Origin: Gaeumannomyces sp. JS-464
Lineage: Eukaryota; Ascomycota; Sordariomycetes; Magnaporthales; Magnaporthaceae
Length of the DNA stretch: 64,000 nt
Direction of reading: 5' to 3'
NCBI GenBank assembly: GCA_002197995.1
Contig: NGZR01000002.1
Location: 3,472,001-3,536,000, forward strand
Shown here: positions 1-11,423 of the stretch, one piece after another
How the letters are laid out: every line of letters starts with the position of its first letter
How positions within the stretch are numbered: position 1 is the first letter of the stretch
Notes under the pieces: model-generated
What the model was told of the DNA's origin: nothing
The model's database searches: none
What the model saw: only the letters and a program-made list of their open reading frames with translations
Made by a program: the position numbers and the translations under genes

Positions 1-626
1 CCCAGGAAGTAGACCTGCACCTGCCTCTTGAGGCTCTATTCCATCGCGATCCCTTGACACCATACTGGACGCCGCTCTATTTCTCTCTAGCCTTGCATGC
101 ACTCTTTTTACTGCCGCACTCATCACTTTTAATCCTCTTGGTGTTTTCCGCACATCCATCGTATAGATGGATGCCTACCAGGCCACCAACCCTCCTCTAC
201 ACAGGGCTCTCGAAACAAGAATCAAGCAACAAACAACAGCAAGAGTCGCGATAACATCGCGAACTCGGGTCATCACGAAAGTGCTCATGTGCCCAGGAAG
301 CCGTATAGGCAGCAGTATTCCACGTCGTATCCCTCAATATTCAAGTGTATTGAAGAAACGGTTCTATCTCGGGTGTTCACTCGACGCTCTCATCCGACCC
401 TCACTTTAACCTCGTAGAGCTACGTGCCCCATCCTTTAGCCGAGGATGACGCTGTGCTCTACTCTTCGGTGCTGAGTGACCAGGGGCGGAGCGAACCACC
501 TCCGAAACAGTATTCACTATAGGTTTACAAAGGAAAGCAGGGCTAGGCCATGCCTCGTCCACACAGTCTCCAGCTCCTCTTAGAGCCGGGCTCTATCAGG
601 ACCGAGGCCCATGTGCCGCCACCTCC
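1..626. other. Intergenic, 3' side of the C2H2 gene
   Basis: No reading frame here has a recognisable domain, a plausible splice pattern or coding-like composition. The stretch lies downstream of the minus-strand C2H2 gene and probably holds its 3' UTR. Nothing else was seen. Confidence 0.5.
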
Positions 627-2171
627 CTACTCTTCCATGCGACCGAACACGCCCTCCTCGTCCTCATCGCTCCGAGCGCGCAATCGCATATAATCGTCGT
701 CATCGTCGCCCATGACGCTGTCACCACCTTCCATCTTGATACCGCCGTCGCGGCGTGGAATCTCGGTCTTGCCGCCTCCTCGCTCGAAGCTCATGGGGGC
801 GCCCCTGGGAAAGCTGTTGATGAAGCTTGTCCCGGCAGTCATGAAGCTGCTCCCAGTAGCTTGATCCAGATACTGGGAAGGAACCGGTGGGACAGGCGGA
901 GCGTCATAGGGAACCTGCATGGAGCGGGTGCCATTGTTGCTCCCGAAACTGCAGCTAAGAAGCTCGACAGCTGCGGCCAGCTCTTGATCATCCTGCCCCG
1001 TTGCGTTCTTCCCGGACGACGTCGGTCGATGCTCGTGGCTAAGCTGGCGGAAATGGCCATAGTTGAAAGCAAAGCCATTGGGAGCGCTGCTCGCGAGGGA
1101 GCTAGCCGAAGGGGCTGATTGGTACGAGCGAGAGAAGACGCTTCCGCTGCTATCTCGCTTCGACGCGCTACGGTAGGACCCATCGGTCGTGCTCATAGCG
1201 TCCATGTGAGGCGGAGGGGTCGTGTCAGCCGAGCTCCGGTCATTGGATGTCCGAGTATCCGGAAGCGGCCGGCGAGGCCGAATCTTGGTCACTGGCAAAG
1301 AAGTCCCGGGTAGAGTCCGGAGGCGACCCGGAGGCATTGACCGTGACCTTTGTTCATGGTGACCAGCACGGATGCGGCCTCGAGAAGTTGGACCTGTTGG
1401 TGCTTCGAAATGAGCAGCTTGGAGGTAAGGGACCATTCGGGGGTGTGCTCCCATCTGGCGACGACACAAAAAGTCAATACGACGCCTTCACAGCACCATC
1501 ACGGTCCCACACCAAGGCAGTCGAGATTGCAGCCTGATCGACGCGGCAGGCCGTGGCAACACCAAGTGTGAGGAGGTACAGGGGGTGGGCACAAACAAAT
1601 GCTTGGTCAAGCAGCTGCTATGCTTGTATCCCTTGCCACACTTGTCGCAGCGAAGCTCGACGCGGTTGATCTTCCTGCTGTTGCCCTCCTTGACAAGGGG
1701 CTGGCCATCGCTGGCTCGGCGTAACCTGCCATCCTGCAGGGTTGTCTCTCCGTCTGTCGAGGCCCCATCGTCGATGGCACTATCCTGTCCTTCTGGTTTC
1801 CCTTCCGCCTTGAGAGTTCCTACTTCTGCGGCAGGCGGTTGCGACGGGAGACTGGCGGCGAGCACGGCGCGCGAGATGCCGGACTTCGACACAGTGTTCC
1901 GGCGCCCGCTGCTTATGGTGATTGGAAGCGCCGTAGCCTTGTCCGCACCCTCGGCCACCACCTCCCCCATAACGGCTGCGACGGCTGCGACGTTGGCAGC
2001 CGTGTTTGTCATGCTCTTTCGGCGGGTTACGCGGTGGGTGGCATTGAGCGAGCTGCTCAGGATCGAGTGGGAGTTGTTTCTCGAATGCGATTGCCGGCCT
2101 GGTAGCCCGGCGACGCCCGAATTGGAGGATATCGAGGGACGATGCGTCAATGGCCTCGACGTTTGTTGCAT
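627..2171 (-). CDS. C2H2 zinc-finger protein, probable transcription factor (frame breaks)
   Basis: Two exons, 2171-1597 and 1454-627, joined by a 142-nt intron (1596-1455, donor GTTTGT, acceptor CCAG). The splice completes one classical finger of spacing CX2CX12HX3H: RCDKCGKGYKHSSCLTKH in exon 1, then LWEHTPEW from exon 2. The intron falls between the two zinc-binding histidines. Next comes a conserved-looking helix, LLISKHQQVQLLEAASVLV, then a long Ser/Pro-rich tail ending in an acidic segment (DDDDDYMRLRARSDEDEEG). About 466 residues once frames are reconciled; presumably nuclear. The frame changes near 1349-1351 and again near 1248-1251; each site is explained by one extra base, and the in-between frame reads naturally (SPPDSTRDFFASDQDSASP). 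A 56-nt intron skipping that stretch is the alternative. The single finger with LWEHTPEW context suggests a known filamentous-fungal family, whose targets I do not know. Confidence 0.8.
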
Positions 2172-5100
2172 TTCCTGGGCAGGGCAGCGAGTAACACGGG
2201 CGTGTCAGCACTGCTCGTCCTGGTGCATCGCGAACTCCCATGGACATGGGTAAATGGCGGGCTCCACGGCAGGCCTCCGGCCCGCAGTACAGTCACACTT
2301 TCGACGGTTGACGGGGTCCTTCTACCTTTGAGGAGGCCATTGCCGGATGCCTGACTGAGGGAAGATCCCCTCGCGCCTGGTTGAGTAGAGAACAGCGACA
2401 AGTCTCTCCTCGCGTCTAAATCGCGGAGGGAGACAAGCCAGGAGGAGCGAGAGCAAAGCAGGTGAGTCTTTAAGGGGCCGAACGCGACTGTGGAGAGTGA
2501 GCAGAGCAAAAAGAGAAAAGGGGCAGTGTGATGGAAGGAGGAAAGCGAGAGAATCCAAAAAGCCAAAATCTCCCCAGACAAAATTGCTGGAATCCTGTCC
2601 GTCGGTGGGGTGGTTGTTCGCTGGTGTGGTATGTGAACGTTCTTTTCTTTTTTTGTTTTTTTTTGTTGAAGATCGGGTGGTGGCAGCAAATGCGGGCAGG
2701 GATAATATTATGGGATTTTTTGGGCAGCCAGTCAGCTTCGCAAGTTGAGGGCTTTGCTCATGCAGCCAGTTGGAAGTTCCATCCATGTGGCCAGTCCGAG
2801 GGTGGCGGCGGCCGTGGCAGTGGGTGTGAGGGAGGTACCTCCCTTTTCCCACTTGTCATCAGCTGGGCCCGAACCTCGAAGCTTCCCGCTCGCGAGATGT
2901 GGACGAAAAAAAAAAATCGCTAAAATGCCTAATAAAATAACTGAGACGGGTACAACAACAGGCCAGGCTAGCAGGCGGGAGCGCCCAGAAGTGGGCAAAG
3001 TCCAAGCTTCAACCTGGGCCAAAGGACCAAATTGTCTGGAGGGTGACAAATTGCGGGCTTTGGCAAAAGGCGAGCCGGATTTGTGTCTGTCTGCGCCTTG
3101 CAATCGCTGAGCAGTTTGCTGTCTCCCTTTTGTGGCTTGTGTTTTTTTTTTTTTTTTTTTTTTTTTTTTCAACAGTCAGCCCGCGTCCAAGACGGGAACC
3201 GCCAGTGATGCTGACTCCTGTCCATTGACCGATTGCCCTCCTCTCTGCCTGGCCAAACATCCCCCCAAAAGGACATTCCCACGCCTGCCTGGGAAGAAGG
3301 GGCCGGGAGAAATTACAAGGCCGAACAACGGGAGCTCGCCCCCAAATTCGAATGGAATCCATGCAAAGCAGCGGCAAGGAACAGTGGAACAGCGCTGCTC
3401 AGGGCAGGGGGCCAGGTCGGCCTACATACGTGGATAGGGCACCCCAGGGCACGCTGTTGGGCCAGCCAGTGACGGGGGATGGATGGATGTGTGCGTGCGG
3501 GCGTGTCCAACAAGCCTCCTCAGCCACATGAGCCGTGACCAGGGAGACATGCAGTCCGTTGTCCGCATGAGCTCTTTCGGCTTTGGAATGGCTGCCTTGT
3601 CGGCCTTCCATGATGCTGATTTCCTCAGGCTCTGCATCCCCATTTTTTTTTCTGATGGGCCCGGAAAGCGCTGTGAAAGCGAATTCCAGTGTCGAGCGAA
3701 TTTCCTAGGACTGACCGCAGGTAAACTGGATGTGGTAGCGTTGAGCAATGGAAAGAAAAGGCTCTGCTTGTTGCTCGGTGCTCTGGAATATCATGCCGTC
3801 CTCATCTGGCTCTATTATTCGTCAGCTAGGTTCCCCTCTTTCCCCTCCCGTGTGCCCTCCGCTCTGCCTCTGCCCACTCGCTGCAGCTCGTGCGAGGAAT
3901 GTCTCTGTGGCCCATTTTCTCTGGGCCTTTCGCAACACAGCAGACTCCACCATCCCACGTCTGTCTCCCTATTTCTGGTAATTATATGCCTGGTTCCCCT
4001 CACTCCTTATACTCCGCACAAAAGGCGCAAGAGAGCAAGAAAGACAAGAGACAAGAAAGAAGCCAGAACGGCGAAAACGGGCGCGCGCACGCGCTTGCGT
4101 GTGCCTGTGTCCCTGCATACGCAGGCAGTCGGCACCTGATGTGTCTTCATTTGGCAGCCTTCGTTATGACCATTTACGCACTCCACCCGCGCACGGCGCC
4201 GCCAGACCGTCCGTCCACATGGTTGCATCACTTGGGGCTGGCTTTTTTTTTCATTCCCTTTGTCTGCCCTCCCCCACACCTGACAAAGGGGAGTGGTGAG
4301 TCCAACGCATGCCGCGTCGGTCTTCACCGTCGGCTGCGGCTGGATGTGTCCAGTCGTGCACCAAACGAAAGGTCTCAACAGAGGGGCCGCTAGATGCAAC
4401 GGGCAGCAATCTCGATGGCACAAGCACAGACAGACTGCAGCGAATTGCACATTTCTCACTGACACTGTGCCTTTTTGACGGCCATCGCTTGATTCTCGCG
4501 GCTCTTATATATCAGCGCGCGCGCGCGCTTGCCCTGCGTGTGTGGACTTCCCACTCGAGGAACGGGGTCGGCCGGAGCACGCCATAAGAGTTTCACGAGG
4601 GGGGCGGTTCCCCTTCGCGGCACGCTGCGATGCCACACTTCGCGAGGTGGCTATTGTGAGGGACACCGCCAACCGAGAAGCAGAGCCAAATTAGCCGTCT
4701 CCGCTAGAGCAGCGAGACAGCCACCATTGCCGTGATGTGGGATACGTGGTGAGGGGTTGGCAGCCGCTGGCCATGCGAATCAACATGGATCGAGTCGGAA
4801 CCATGCACCAAAACGCAGGTGCACGCCCCCTTGCCGCTCTCCGTCTCCCCAGCACAGAATTAATATCGACGTCTCATTCGATCTGCTCGTCCAACTCGGG
4901 CAAGGTCTCTCCCTCCCGCTTGCTTCGACTTGGTGTTGCTGGCACAGATAGGACGGGGGCGCCCAGCTTTGCCCCTGCAGCCACAAGTGTCTTTTGTTTC
5001 CCACACGCGTGTTCCACACGCATTGCGAGGGAGTTGGAAGCTTACTAGTATGTAGGGGCGAGGCTCCGAAAGCAGAAAGGCCAGGTGCCGTCGACAGACA

Positions 5101-8100
5101 GCCTGGCACCGAACTGCCCATTCGCTAGGGCGGAGATCGCTGCCCTCTTCAGCGAGCCTACAGCGCAGCAGGAGGCGCCACACTTTTCAGAGACCTACCA
5201 GACCCCCTGTCCCCCTGCCGCCGACCGACCAGGTGGTAAAAGGTCGGGAAACATCCAACACGCGCATGTCTAAAGGCACGCCATGGGGAGACGCTATTAT
5301 TGGGCCAATGGGGATCCGTTGCCCTTGCTGCCGCGCGCTCTCCATCGGCACCAGATTCTCAATCCAGAGGGCAAGGTACCCGCATCCTTTTGGGGTGGTG
5401 GCGCCAGTGTCTCGCAGTCGAGATGAGGGGGGACGGTGCCGGGTGCGTCCAGTCTTTGCAGGGGCGGCGGGCGCAATGGGCAATCAATTAATTGTTTTGG
5501 GATTGGAGCCCTTTGCGTGGCAGCTGGACAAATGCTGCCTGCCTGGTTGCGGAGGCATTTTTGACACAGTGCCGTAAACATCGTGTCAATTGCACAAACA
5601 GGATCCGAAACCGGAAGAAAAACAGGGCGCAAAACCGAAGCAGCCAAAGAAAGGTTGGAACGCAGGAAACGTGACCGTAGAAACCGCAGGCCGGATGGAT
5701 TGGCACACACACACGCACAGCACTTGCAGGCACCAAGCATGGACGGGCGGCCAGCTGGACCCCTCCTTTGATCAGTCAATCAATCCTTTCCCATCAATAC
5801 CACCAGCCAGCCCGACGGAGACGGAGCCAGCAAACCAGCAGACCAATGATGGAAGGGTGTGCAGCAGGGAGGGAAGAAGAACACGCACACACGCAGCACG
5901 CTCCTGCCACCAGTCACCACCACGCACACCACCGCCAGCCAATACCCACCCACACCCGGAAACAGCCCGCCAATGATGTCCGGTCCGAAAACTGGCCCCT
6001 CACTCTCGTCGCTTTGTCTTGCGCCCAGCACACAAGCCAATAGCCCGGGGCCCATGAACGCCCGGCGCTTGACGAGAAGCAGGCGCGCGGCGTGTTTCGT
6101 TTTACGTAGGAAACAGGTCCATGTAGAAACGGGCAGCCTGGCTGGCTAGCCCTCGCCGATGGGATTACACAGCATCAACTGGACATGATCTTTTCTTGTC
6201 CACTGCCTTGGAGTTAAGAGCTGCGGCATTGTGCGACGAAGCCCGAGGTCTCGCCTGGGCCCACGCCGCTTACAATGGGCCAAAAACGTAATCAAAAACC
6301 CTCGCTTGGACAGCTCGCACTCGCCAGCCAGGCTTGTTGTCAGAGGAAGCAGAAGACAGCAAGAAAAGGCCTCATCGTGATGACGACCAGACCCATGTTG
6401 TCTGGGAAAAGAGGAGCACGACGATAAAACCCTGGTCTAGCGTTGGCACATGGCGATTTGGCTAGCACAGCCATGCCCCTATCTGACAAGATGACGTCTA
6501 AAACGGTCGAGTGAGTTTTCACCAAAGTTTTCTTGCTTTTATTCTAGACATTCGATTTCGTATTACGACGCTCTTCAATATGTGTCATAACACTTTCCCC
6601 CTTCTGCTGCTGCTCCCTCAACCGTCTCCGGACTGAAATGGAAGCCAGCCAACCCCCTTTTGCAGCATATGGATATTGGGCTTGGTATTCCATCCGTCGC
6701 TCGCCTATGTTGTGTGTGCCAATGGCACAAGGATCATGACCTGATGGCACACGAGGACTAGTCTGGAACTTGGGACCGACGCAGCGCGCGTTGTGCAACC
6801 AAAATCCCCCTCCTTCCCACAAAAATTCCTATACCTGGAGATCAAAATGGAGCCGCCCGGCCGGTGCCGGATTTTCGCGGCTTCTCCTGAAGCTCGGACG
6901 TGGGAAAGCCCCGGGGGGTTTTCTTCTTGGGGGAGTGTGACCCGACCAATCTCTCCTGGCGTGGCCATCTCATCTCCTGTCCCAGGAGCTGAACGGAGAG
7001 GCCAGGCGGGCAATCAATTAAACCACACTTGTGGAGGATCGGCGAATCCGCCCTGCCGGGCCCCGTCGTTTGTGGTTGGGGAAACATCGGGGATGGGGCC
7101 GGAGAGGGCTCGAATACGGTACATATATTCCAGGAACACGGTGAGGTTGAAGCCCTAGGGAGGAGGCACAGGTATCGCACCGGTCACAGGGCATTCCAGC
7201 GTCTGTGCTGCTCGTTTGGAAGCGTTCCGCGAAACCCGACATGAGCCGCCCCGTCTGCTTGTCTGCCGGCGACTGGGATTCACCCCATCGCCAGCACGGT
7301 GGAAGAGCGCCCACGGTCTCTGGTGGGTTACGTACGTGGTACACATATTGAAGGTGTGCCATGGGATTCGATCCAAAATGGACCCGCGAGAGAACCAGCA
7401 AAAAAAAAAAAAAAAAAAAAAAGAGGTAGAAAAAATCGTACTGTATAAGTATTAGCCGCGGACTGCGCGACGAACTGCACAGTTTCACAGAAATCTCGCC
7501 CGCCCGGGTCGGCTCGCACCAGGTAACCACCTACCTATTTCCCAGGCTTCTGCAGATGGATACCTTGGTCCAGGCTCTTGCTGTATGTAACCCGGTGCAA
7601 CAGGGCGAGTGTGTAGCTCCAGTGGCTGCTATGCCCGCCCCATTATCTATCCCGGGCAAGTTTGAACGACGACGTCCATGGATGGCAGGCAGAGACGGCG
7701 GCCTCGTGACCTGATGGCTTGTTTCGACTCCTGGCGCCCCAACCCTGGCAAAACGACAGATGTCAAGCACGGTAATTCAAGGGGCCACTGCATAAGATAT
7801 AAGGTAGCAGTCGACTGGACCTTTGAAGGGGCAAGCAAACAAAGTGGCGTTGGAGAGCAAGCCAGATTCCTCATGAGCGACTCCGTCGGGCTTTTTGATG
7901 TGGCTTCAATTAGTGATTTTCACAGCCGCTCGCGATAAGCTCGCAGGTGAACCCAACCCTAGAGGCACTCACTCATCACACGAGCTAGCAGCTATATCAT
8001 TGGGAATAAAAAAATGTTCCGCTTTTTTGTTTCTTCCCAGGAACCAATTCGCGCCGGTCGCTCCCCGTCTCATTCACATCCCACGGCTCGTCCCGCGAGT

Positions 8101-8145
8101 GATAACACAGAACATCGTCCCCCTGCCCACGCTCGCCCAGACGAA
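2172..8145. other. 6-kb gene-free region upstream of the C2H2 gene and the PAR32-like gene
   Basis: Many short open frames occur on both strands, but none has domain content, consistent splicing or coding-like composition. The region is rich in pyrimidine runs, homopolymers (for example a T run ending at 3169 and an A run near 7400-7421), CA/CG-type simple repeats near 4080-4105, 4513-4528 and 5705-5715, and CACA-rich DNA near 5880-5960. It lies between divergently transcribed genes, so it must hold both promoters and any long 5' leaders. No RNA gene was recognised. Confidence 0.5.
3141..3169. repeat. Poly(T) homopolymer tract
   Basis: An uninterrupted run of about 29 T residues in the gene-free region upstream of the C2H2 gene. 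Homopolymers of this size often serve as nucleosome-excluding promoter elements in fungi, and they are also places where read length is unreliable. Confidence 0.9.
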
Positions 8146-8870
8146 ATGTCAGACGAAGTCTACAGACGAGTCGGCCGTGGAGGCGCAGGGAACTTCTACT
8201 CCAAGAAGGACGTCGAGGACGTAGCCAAGGCGAACAAGGTGCCAACAGTATGACCTCACCTTTCCCCGTCCGTCTGTATCGTTGAAATGAGAGACACACT
8301 ACTCCCCCAGTGGATCACGTGGCTCCCTCTGAGATGATGAGAAATAATAATGATGATAATAATAATAATAACAACATCCCCCGGCTCATCATCTACCCTC
8401 CCGCCACATCTCTTTCCGTTCCTCAGGATCTGGAAGCACAGAAGCCGACCCAGTCGCTTCACGAGGCCGCAGCGCAGTCGCTCGCGCACATCCCGGCCGC
8501 CGCTCCCTCCGACAGCGGCCCCGCCCAGTACAGCCGGGCGGGGCGCGGCGGAGCCGGCAACTTCTACGAGGGCGGCGCTGGGAACTCGGCCGCCGCCGCC
8601 GCCGCCGCCGCCGCCGACTCGGTTGAGCGCGAGGCCGAGGCCCGCAGGGCCCAGGCGCTCGTCAGCGCGAGCCTCGCCCAGCCGAAGCATGGGGGCCTGA
8701 GCGGCAGGGGAGGCGTGGGGAACTGGTCCGACAGCGGCAACTCGGCGCCGCCCCAGGGCGACGAGCGGGCGAGGGTGGATCAGCTCGAGGCCAAGATACT
8801 GAAGGACGTCGACGCGGGCTTGGCTCCCCCGCCCAAGACGTATCATCAGAGCGACCGCGACGTTGAATGA
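8146..8870 (+). CDS. PAR32/DUF3602-type GRGGAGN-repeat protein
   Basis: Exons 8146-8238 and 8427-8870 encode 178 residues across a 188-nt intron (GTGCCA...CTCAG). The protein is small, polar and apparently disordered. It carries the family hallmark three times: GRGGAGNFY at residues 10-18 and 70-78, and GRGGVGNW at 124-131. A run of about nine alanines (from GCC repeats) follows the second copy. In yeast the family member Par32 is a TORC1/Npr1-controlled phosphoprotein that inhibits ammonium transporters; a similar role in nitrogen signalling is inference. An in-frame ATG at 8014 exists, but the family N-terminus begins at the 8146 ATG. The intron contains an (ATA)n/(TAA)n microsatellite. No frame break is seen. 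Confidence 0.85.
8342..8374 (+). repeat. Trinucleotide microsatellite inside an intron
   Basis: AT-rich triplet repeat (AAT/GAT/AAC units) inside the intron of the PAR32-like gene. It puts stop codons in every forward frame or nearly so, which confirms that the segment is not coding. Confidence 0.8.
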
Positions 8871-9153
8871 ACGGAAGCAAAGATGCCTGCGTTTTGCTTA
8901 AGCTACCTAGCTGTCTTGGGACGGTTCATTCGGGGAAACTCGAGGCAGAGCCAAAATGATTTATATACCACAAGCCATTATACCCATATTTTGTTGACCC
9001 CCTGAAAAACGCCGGTGATGCCCAATTTTCGGATGTTACGCTTAAAATCAAAGAAACAAAACAAAAGGCCGTCGGGATAACGCCGGAGAGTACCAAACGG
9101 GAAACTGATAGGCTAGGAAGGAGGAGGAGATCGGCATAAAATCCCCTCTTTCA

Positions 9154-10131
9154 TCAGTCCGTGTCCATGCCGTCCGCATCGTCCTCGTCGCTGTCGAAAC
9201 CGTCGCTCCCATCGTCGTCGTCGTCGTCGTCGTCCCCAGCGACCCCGTCGTCCTCTCGACGACGGTATCGACGCCGCCGTCGGCCCGGACCCTGGCGCAG
9301 CACCTCCTTCCCAAACACCTTGCTGGCGCGCTTCTTGCCGTTCTTGAGCTCGAGCATCTGGTCCAGGGTGAGCTCCTCGACCTCGTCGACCGAGACGCCC
9401 TTCTCCTCGGCGATGCGGCGCTTCTCGGACCCGCGGAGGCGCGGCAGCAGGTGCTCGTTCTCGGCCACGAGCTTGCGGGCCGCGGCCACCTCGCGCTCGC
9501 GCCGGCCCGCCATGCGCCTCTTGTAGAAGACGCGCTCGCGCCGCGCCCGGATCTCGGATATGCGCTCCATGGCCTTGAGCGTCTTCTGCACCAGCTCCCG
9601 GTTGTACCGCACCGGCACGTTGCGCCGCGCCGCCAGCTGCAGCGTCGAGTCCACCGTCATCTCCTTGCCCGCCGCCTTGCGGAAGGCCTTGGTCCACTTG
9701 AGCTTGCGGGGGTTGCGCTTCATCTTGAACTGTGATTTTTTTTTTTTTTTGCAAGAAAGCGACAGTCAGTAAATGCGTTAGTAGTATTCGGCAGGCGTAT
9801 CGAGGCAAGAAAAGACGGTGTGCGTCCTTCCCCTCTTGCCGCCAGGGTTGTCGCCGCCTCCATCGACCCCGAGTCGGCCCCGGGGAGCCCATGGGATCCT
9901 CAAAGACTCACGTTCTTGTGGCATTTGCTTCTGCAGAAGCGAAAGACGCGAGCATCGTTCCTGACGAAGGAAATGCCCTTGCCCGGGTAGGCTGGGCGCG
10001 AACAGAAATAGCACGTCTCGATCCTGGGCAGAGGAAGCAACGGTTACTGTTAGCTTGAGAACTCGCGAAATGACAGCATGTGCACAAGCAATTTCAGCGG
10101 CTGTTAAACAGACTTGGAGAGCATACCTCAT
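9154..10131 (-). CDS. RLP24: Ribosome biogenesis protein RLP24
   Basis: Three exons: 10131-10127 (only ATGAG), 10023-9912 and 9729-9154, giving 230 residues. The N-terminus is the L24e zinc-ribbon [18 protein letters not shown], with zinc-binding Cys 6, 9, 32 and 36, followed by the basic [17 protein letters not shown] segment. The protein ends in an Asp-rich tail encoded by GTC/GAC triplet repeats. In yeast, Rlp24 is placed on pre-60S particles in the nucleolus, recruits the AAA-ATPase Drg1, and is exchanged for ribosomal protein L24 in the cytoplasm. The five-base first exon is supported because ATG-AG joined to GATCGAG restores the family start MRIET exactly. All introns are GT-AG. The gene is divergent from PAM18. 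The 230-residue length modestly exceeds yeast Rlp24 because of the acidic tail. Confidence 0.95.
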
Positions 10132-10549
10132 CTTTGCTGTCGAGACGGTCCTCGAGCCTGCTTCCTCTAGACTCCTGTTTCCAGGCGGCACAACGAGACC
10201 AAATATGGATATCACTTCTTTTTTTTCTGCCAGCCAGCCCACCAGAATGGCCGTCCCTCCGATTTTTTTTTTGGTGGGGCCGCCACCCTGAACTGAATCT
10301 GTGATTCGCCCGATTGCGGGCCTCGGGCCCGTGCGCCTCTTATCTTATCCAGAAATCCCTAGATTTTTGGCGGGCCCGCCCGTCGACGGCTCTGCGATTC
10401 GCGAAAAACTTGGAGAGGCTCGCCTCACATTTGGATGGAACCCGCTCGCCGAACCTCTTCTTCGCATTGCGCCCAGCCGTTCACCTCCTTCTCCCGCCGA
10501 GCGTAACGAAAACAACACAGGGCAGCCTCCTTACGAACCGGTTCCCGAG
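10132..10549. promoter_or_regulatory. Shared divergent promoter of RLP24 and PAM18
   Basis: 418 bp separate the start codons of two divergent housekeeping genes, so both promoters must lie here or in the first introns. The stretch has short T runs (near 10220 and 10262) and GC-rich blocks. I could not assign factor sites with confidence. Confidence 0.55.
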
Positions 10550-11093
10550 ATGTCTAGCATGTTCGCGCTCGTTGGTGGAGCTGCCGTTGCGGCCTTTCTT
10601 GTACGACCGAAACCCACCCCCTTTGCCCCCTCTGCCCCTCCCGGGCCACGGATGCGCGGCGGCAGACGACGGAGCAGGAGCAGTATCTGTTGGCTGGCTG
10701 TTGGGTTCCGGACACCGGCTAACATTGCCAACCATCCACAAACTTCCAGGGCCGGGCAGGACTCGTCGCATTCCGGAGGTCCCGCGGCGGCGTCGGCGCC
10801 CTCGGCAAGGCCTTCTACAAGGGCGGCTTCGAGCAGAAGATGACCAAGAAGGAGGCGTCGCTGATCCTCTCGCTCAAGTAAGTTCTAGGCCGGGGGGAAT
10901 CTGTGGCATCAAGATCGGCTGGGGGCTGACCATTTCTTTCTCCCCCTCCAGTGAGCGGGCCATCACAAAGGACAAGGTCCGCAAGGCGCACCGCACCTTG
11001 ATGCTGCTCAACCACCCCGACCGAGGCGGCAGCCCCTACCTGGCCACCAAGGTCAACGAGGCGAAGGAGCTCCTGGAGAAGACAACATCATAA
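10550..11093 (+). CDS. PAM18: Mitochondrial import motor J-protein Pam18/Tim14
   Basis: Exons 10550-10600, 10750-10877 and 10952-11093 encode 106 residues. An N-terminal membrane segment ([13 protein letters not shown], residues 5-17) is followed by a matrix-facing J domain with the family signature [19 protein letters not shown] and the essential HPD tripeptide at residues 81-83 ([20 protein letters not shown]). Pam18 sits in the inner membrane with TIM23 and stimulates the ATPase of mitochondrial Hsp70 to pull preproteins into the matrix. The short N-terminus and the sequence [15 protein letters not shown] before the J domain separate it from general DnaJ proteins. Both introns are GT-AG, and the spliced length is an exact multiple of three. 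Confidence 0.95.
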
Positions 11094-11423
11094 CACCTGC
11101 TCCGGGAGGGGTCTTGTATTCGATTTGCGAGGGTTACGAAGACGATTGTACAACACCAAAGAAATTCACATAACGACGCTTTCATGGCAACGGCGCACGG
11201 AGTTGGGTAGTGGGATTGGGTCATATAGAGTGTCTGTTATCAGATACCCGGATGAGCTTCTACGGACTGGAATACTAATATGCATCTCTGCTCAAAAGAC
11301 TCGGAGGGTTTCTGTGAGCGATTTCGGTCGTCTTCTTCAGCCACAATATCCGTGGATAACTCCAGTCTCACCACTCCAGCCGAGACTGACGTATGCTGTC
11401 TGTTGTGTCCGTGTCGCGACTGC
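11094..11423. other. Convergent intergenic spacer
   Basis: 330 bp between the 3' ends of PAM18 (+) and the exonuclease gene (-). It is presumably occupied by the two 3' UTRs. No further feature was seen. Confidence 0.5.

Noticed and set aside
1293..1349. Intron of 56 nt in the C2H2 gene
   Set aside because: Possible by frame, but it removes a segment that reads as genuine protein; kept as an alternative only.
8014..8145. Extended start of the PAR32-like protein at ATG 8014
   Set aside because: The family motif sits right after the ATG at 8146, and the upstream residues look like translated leader.
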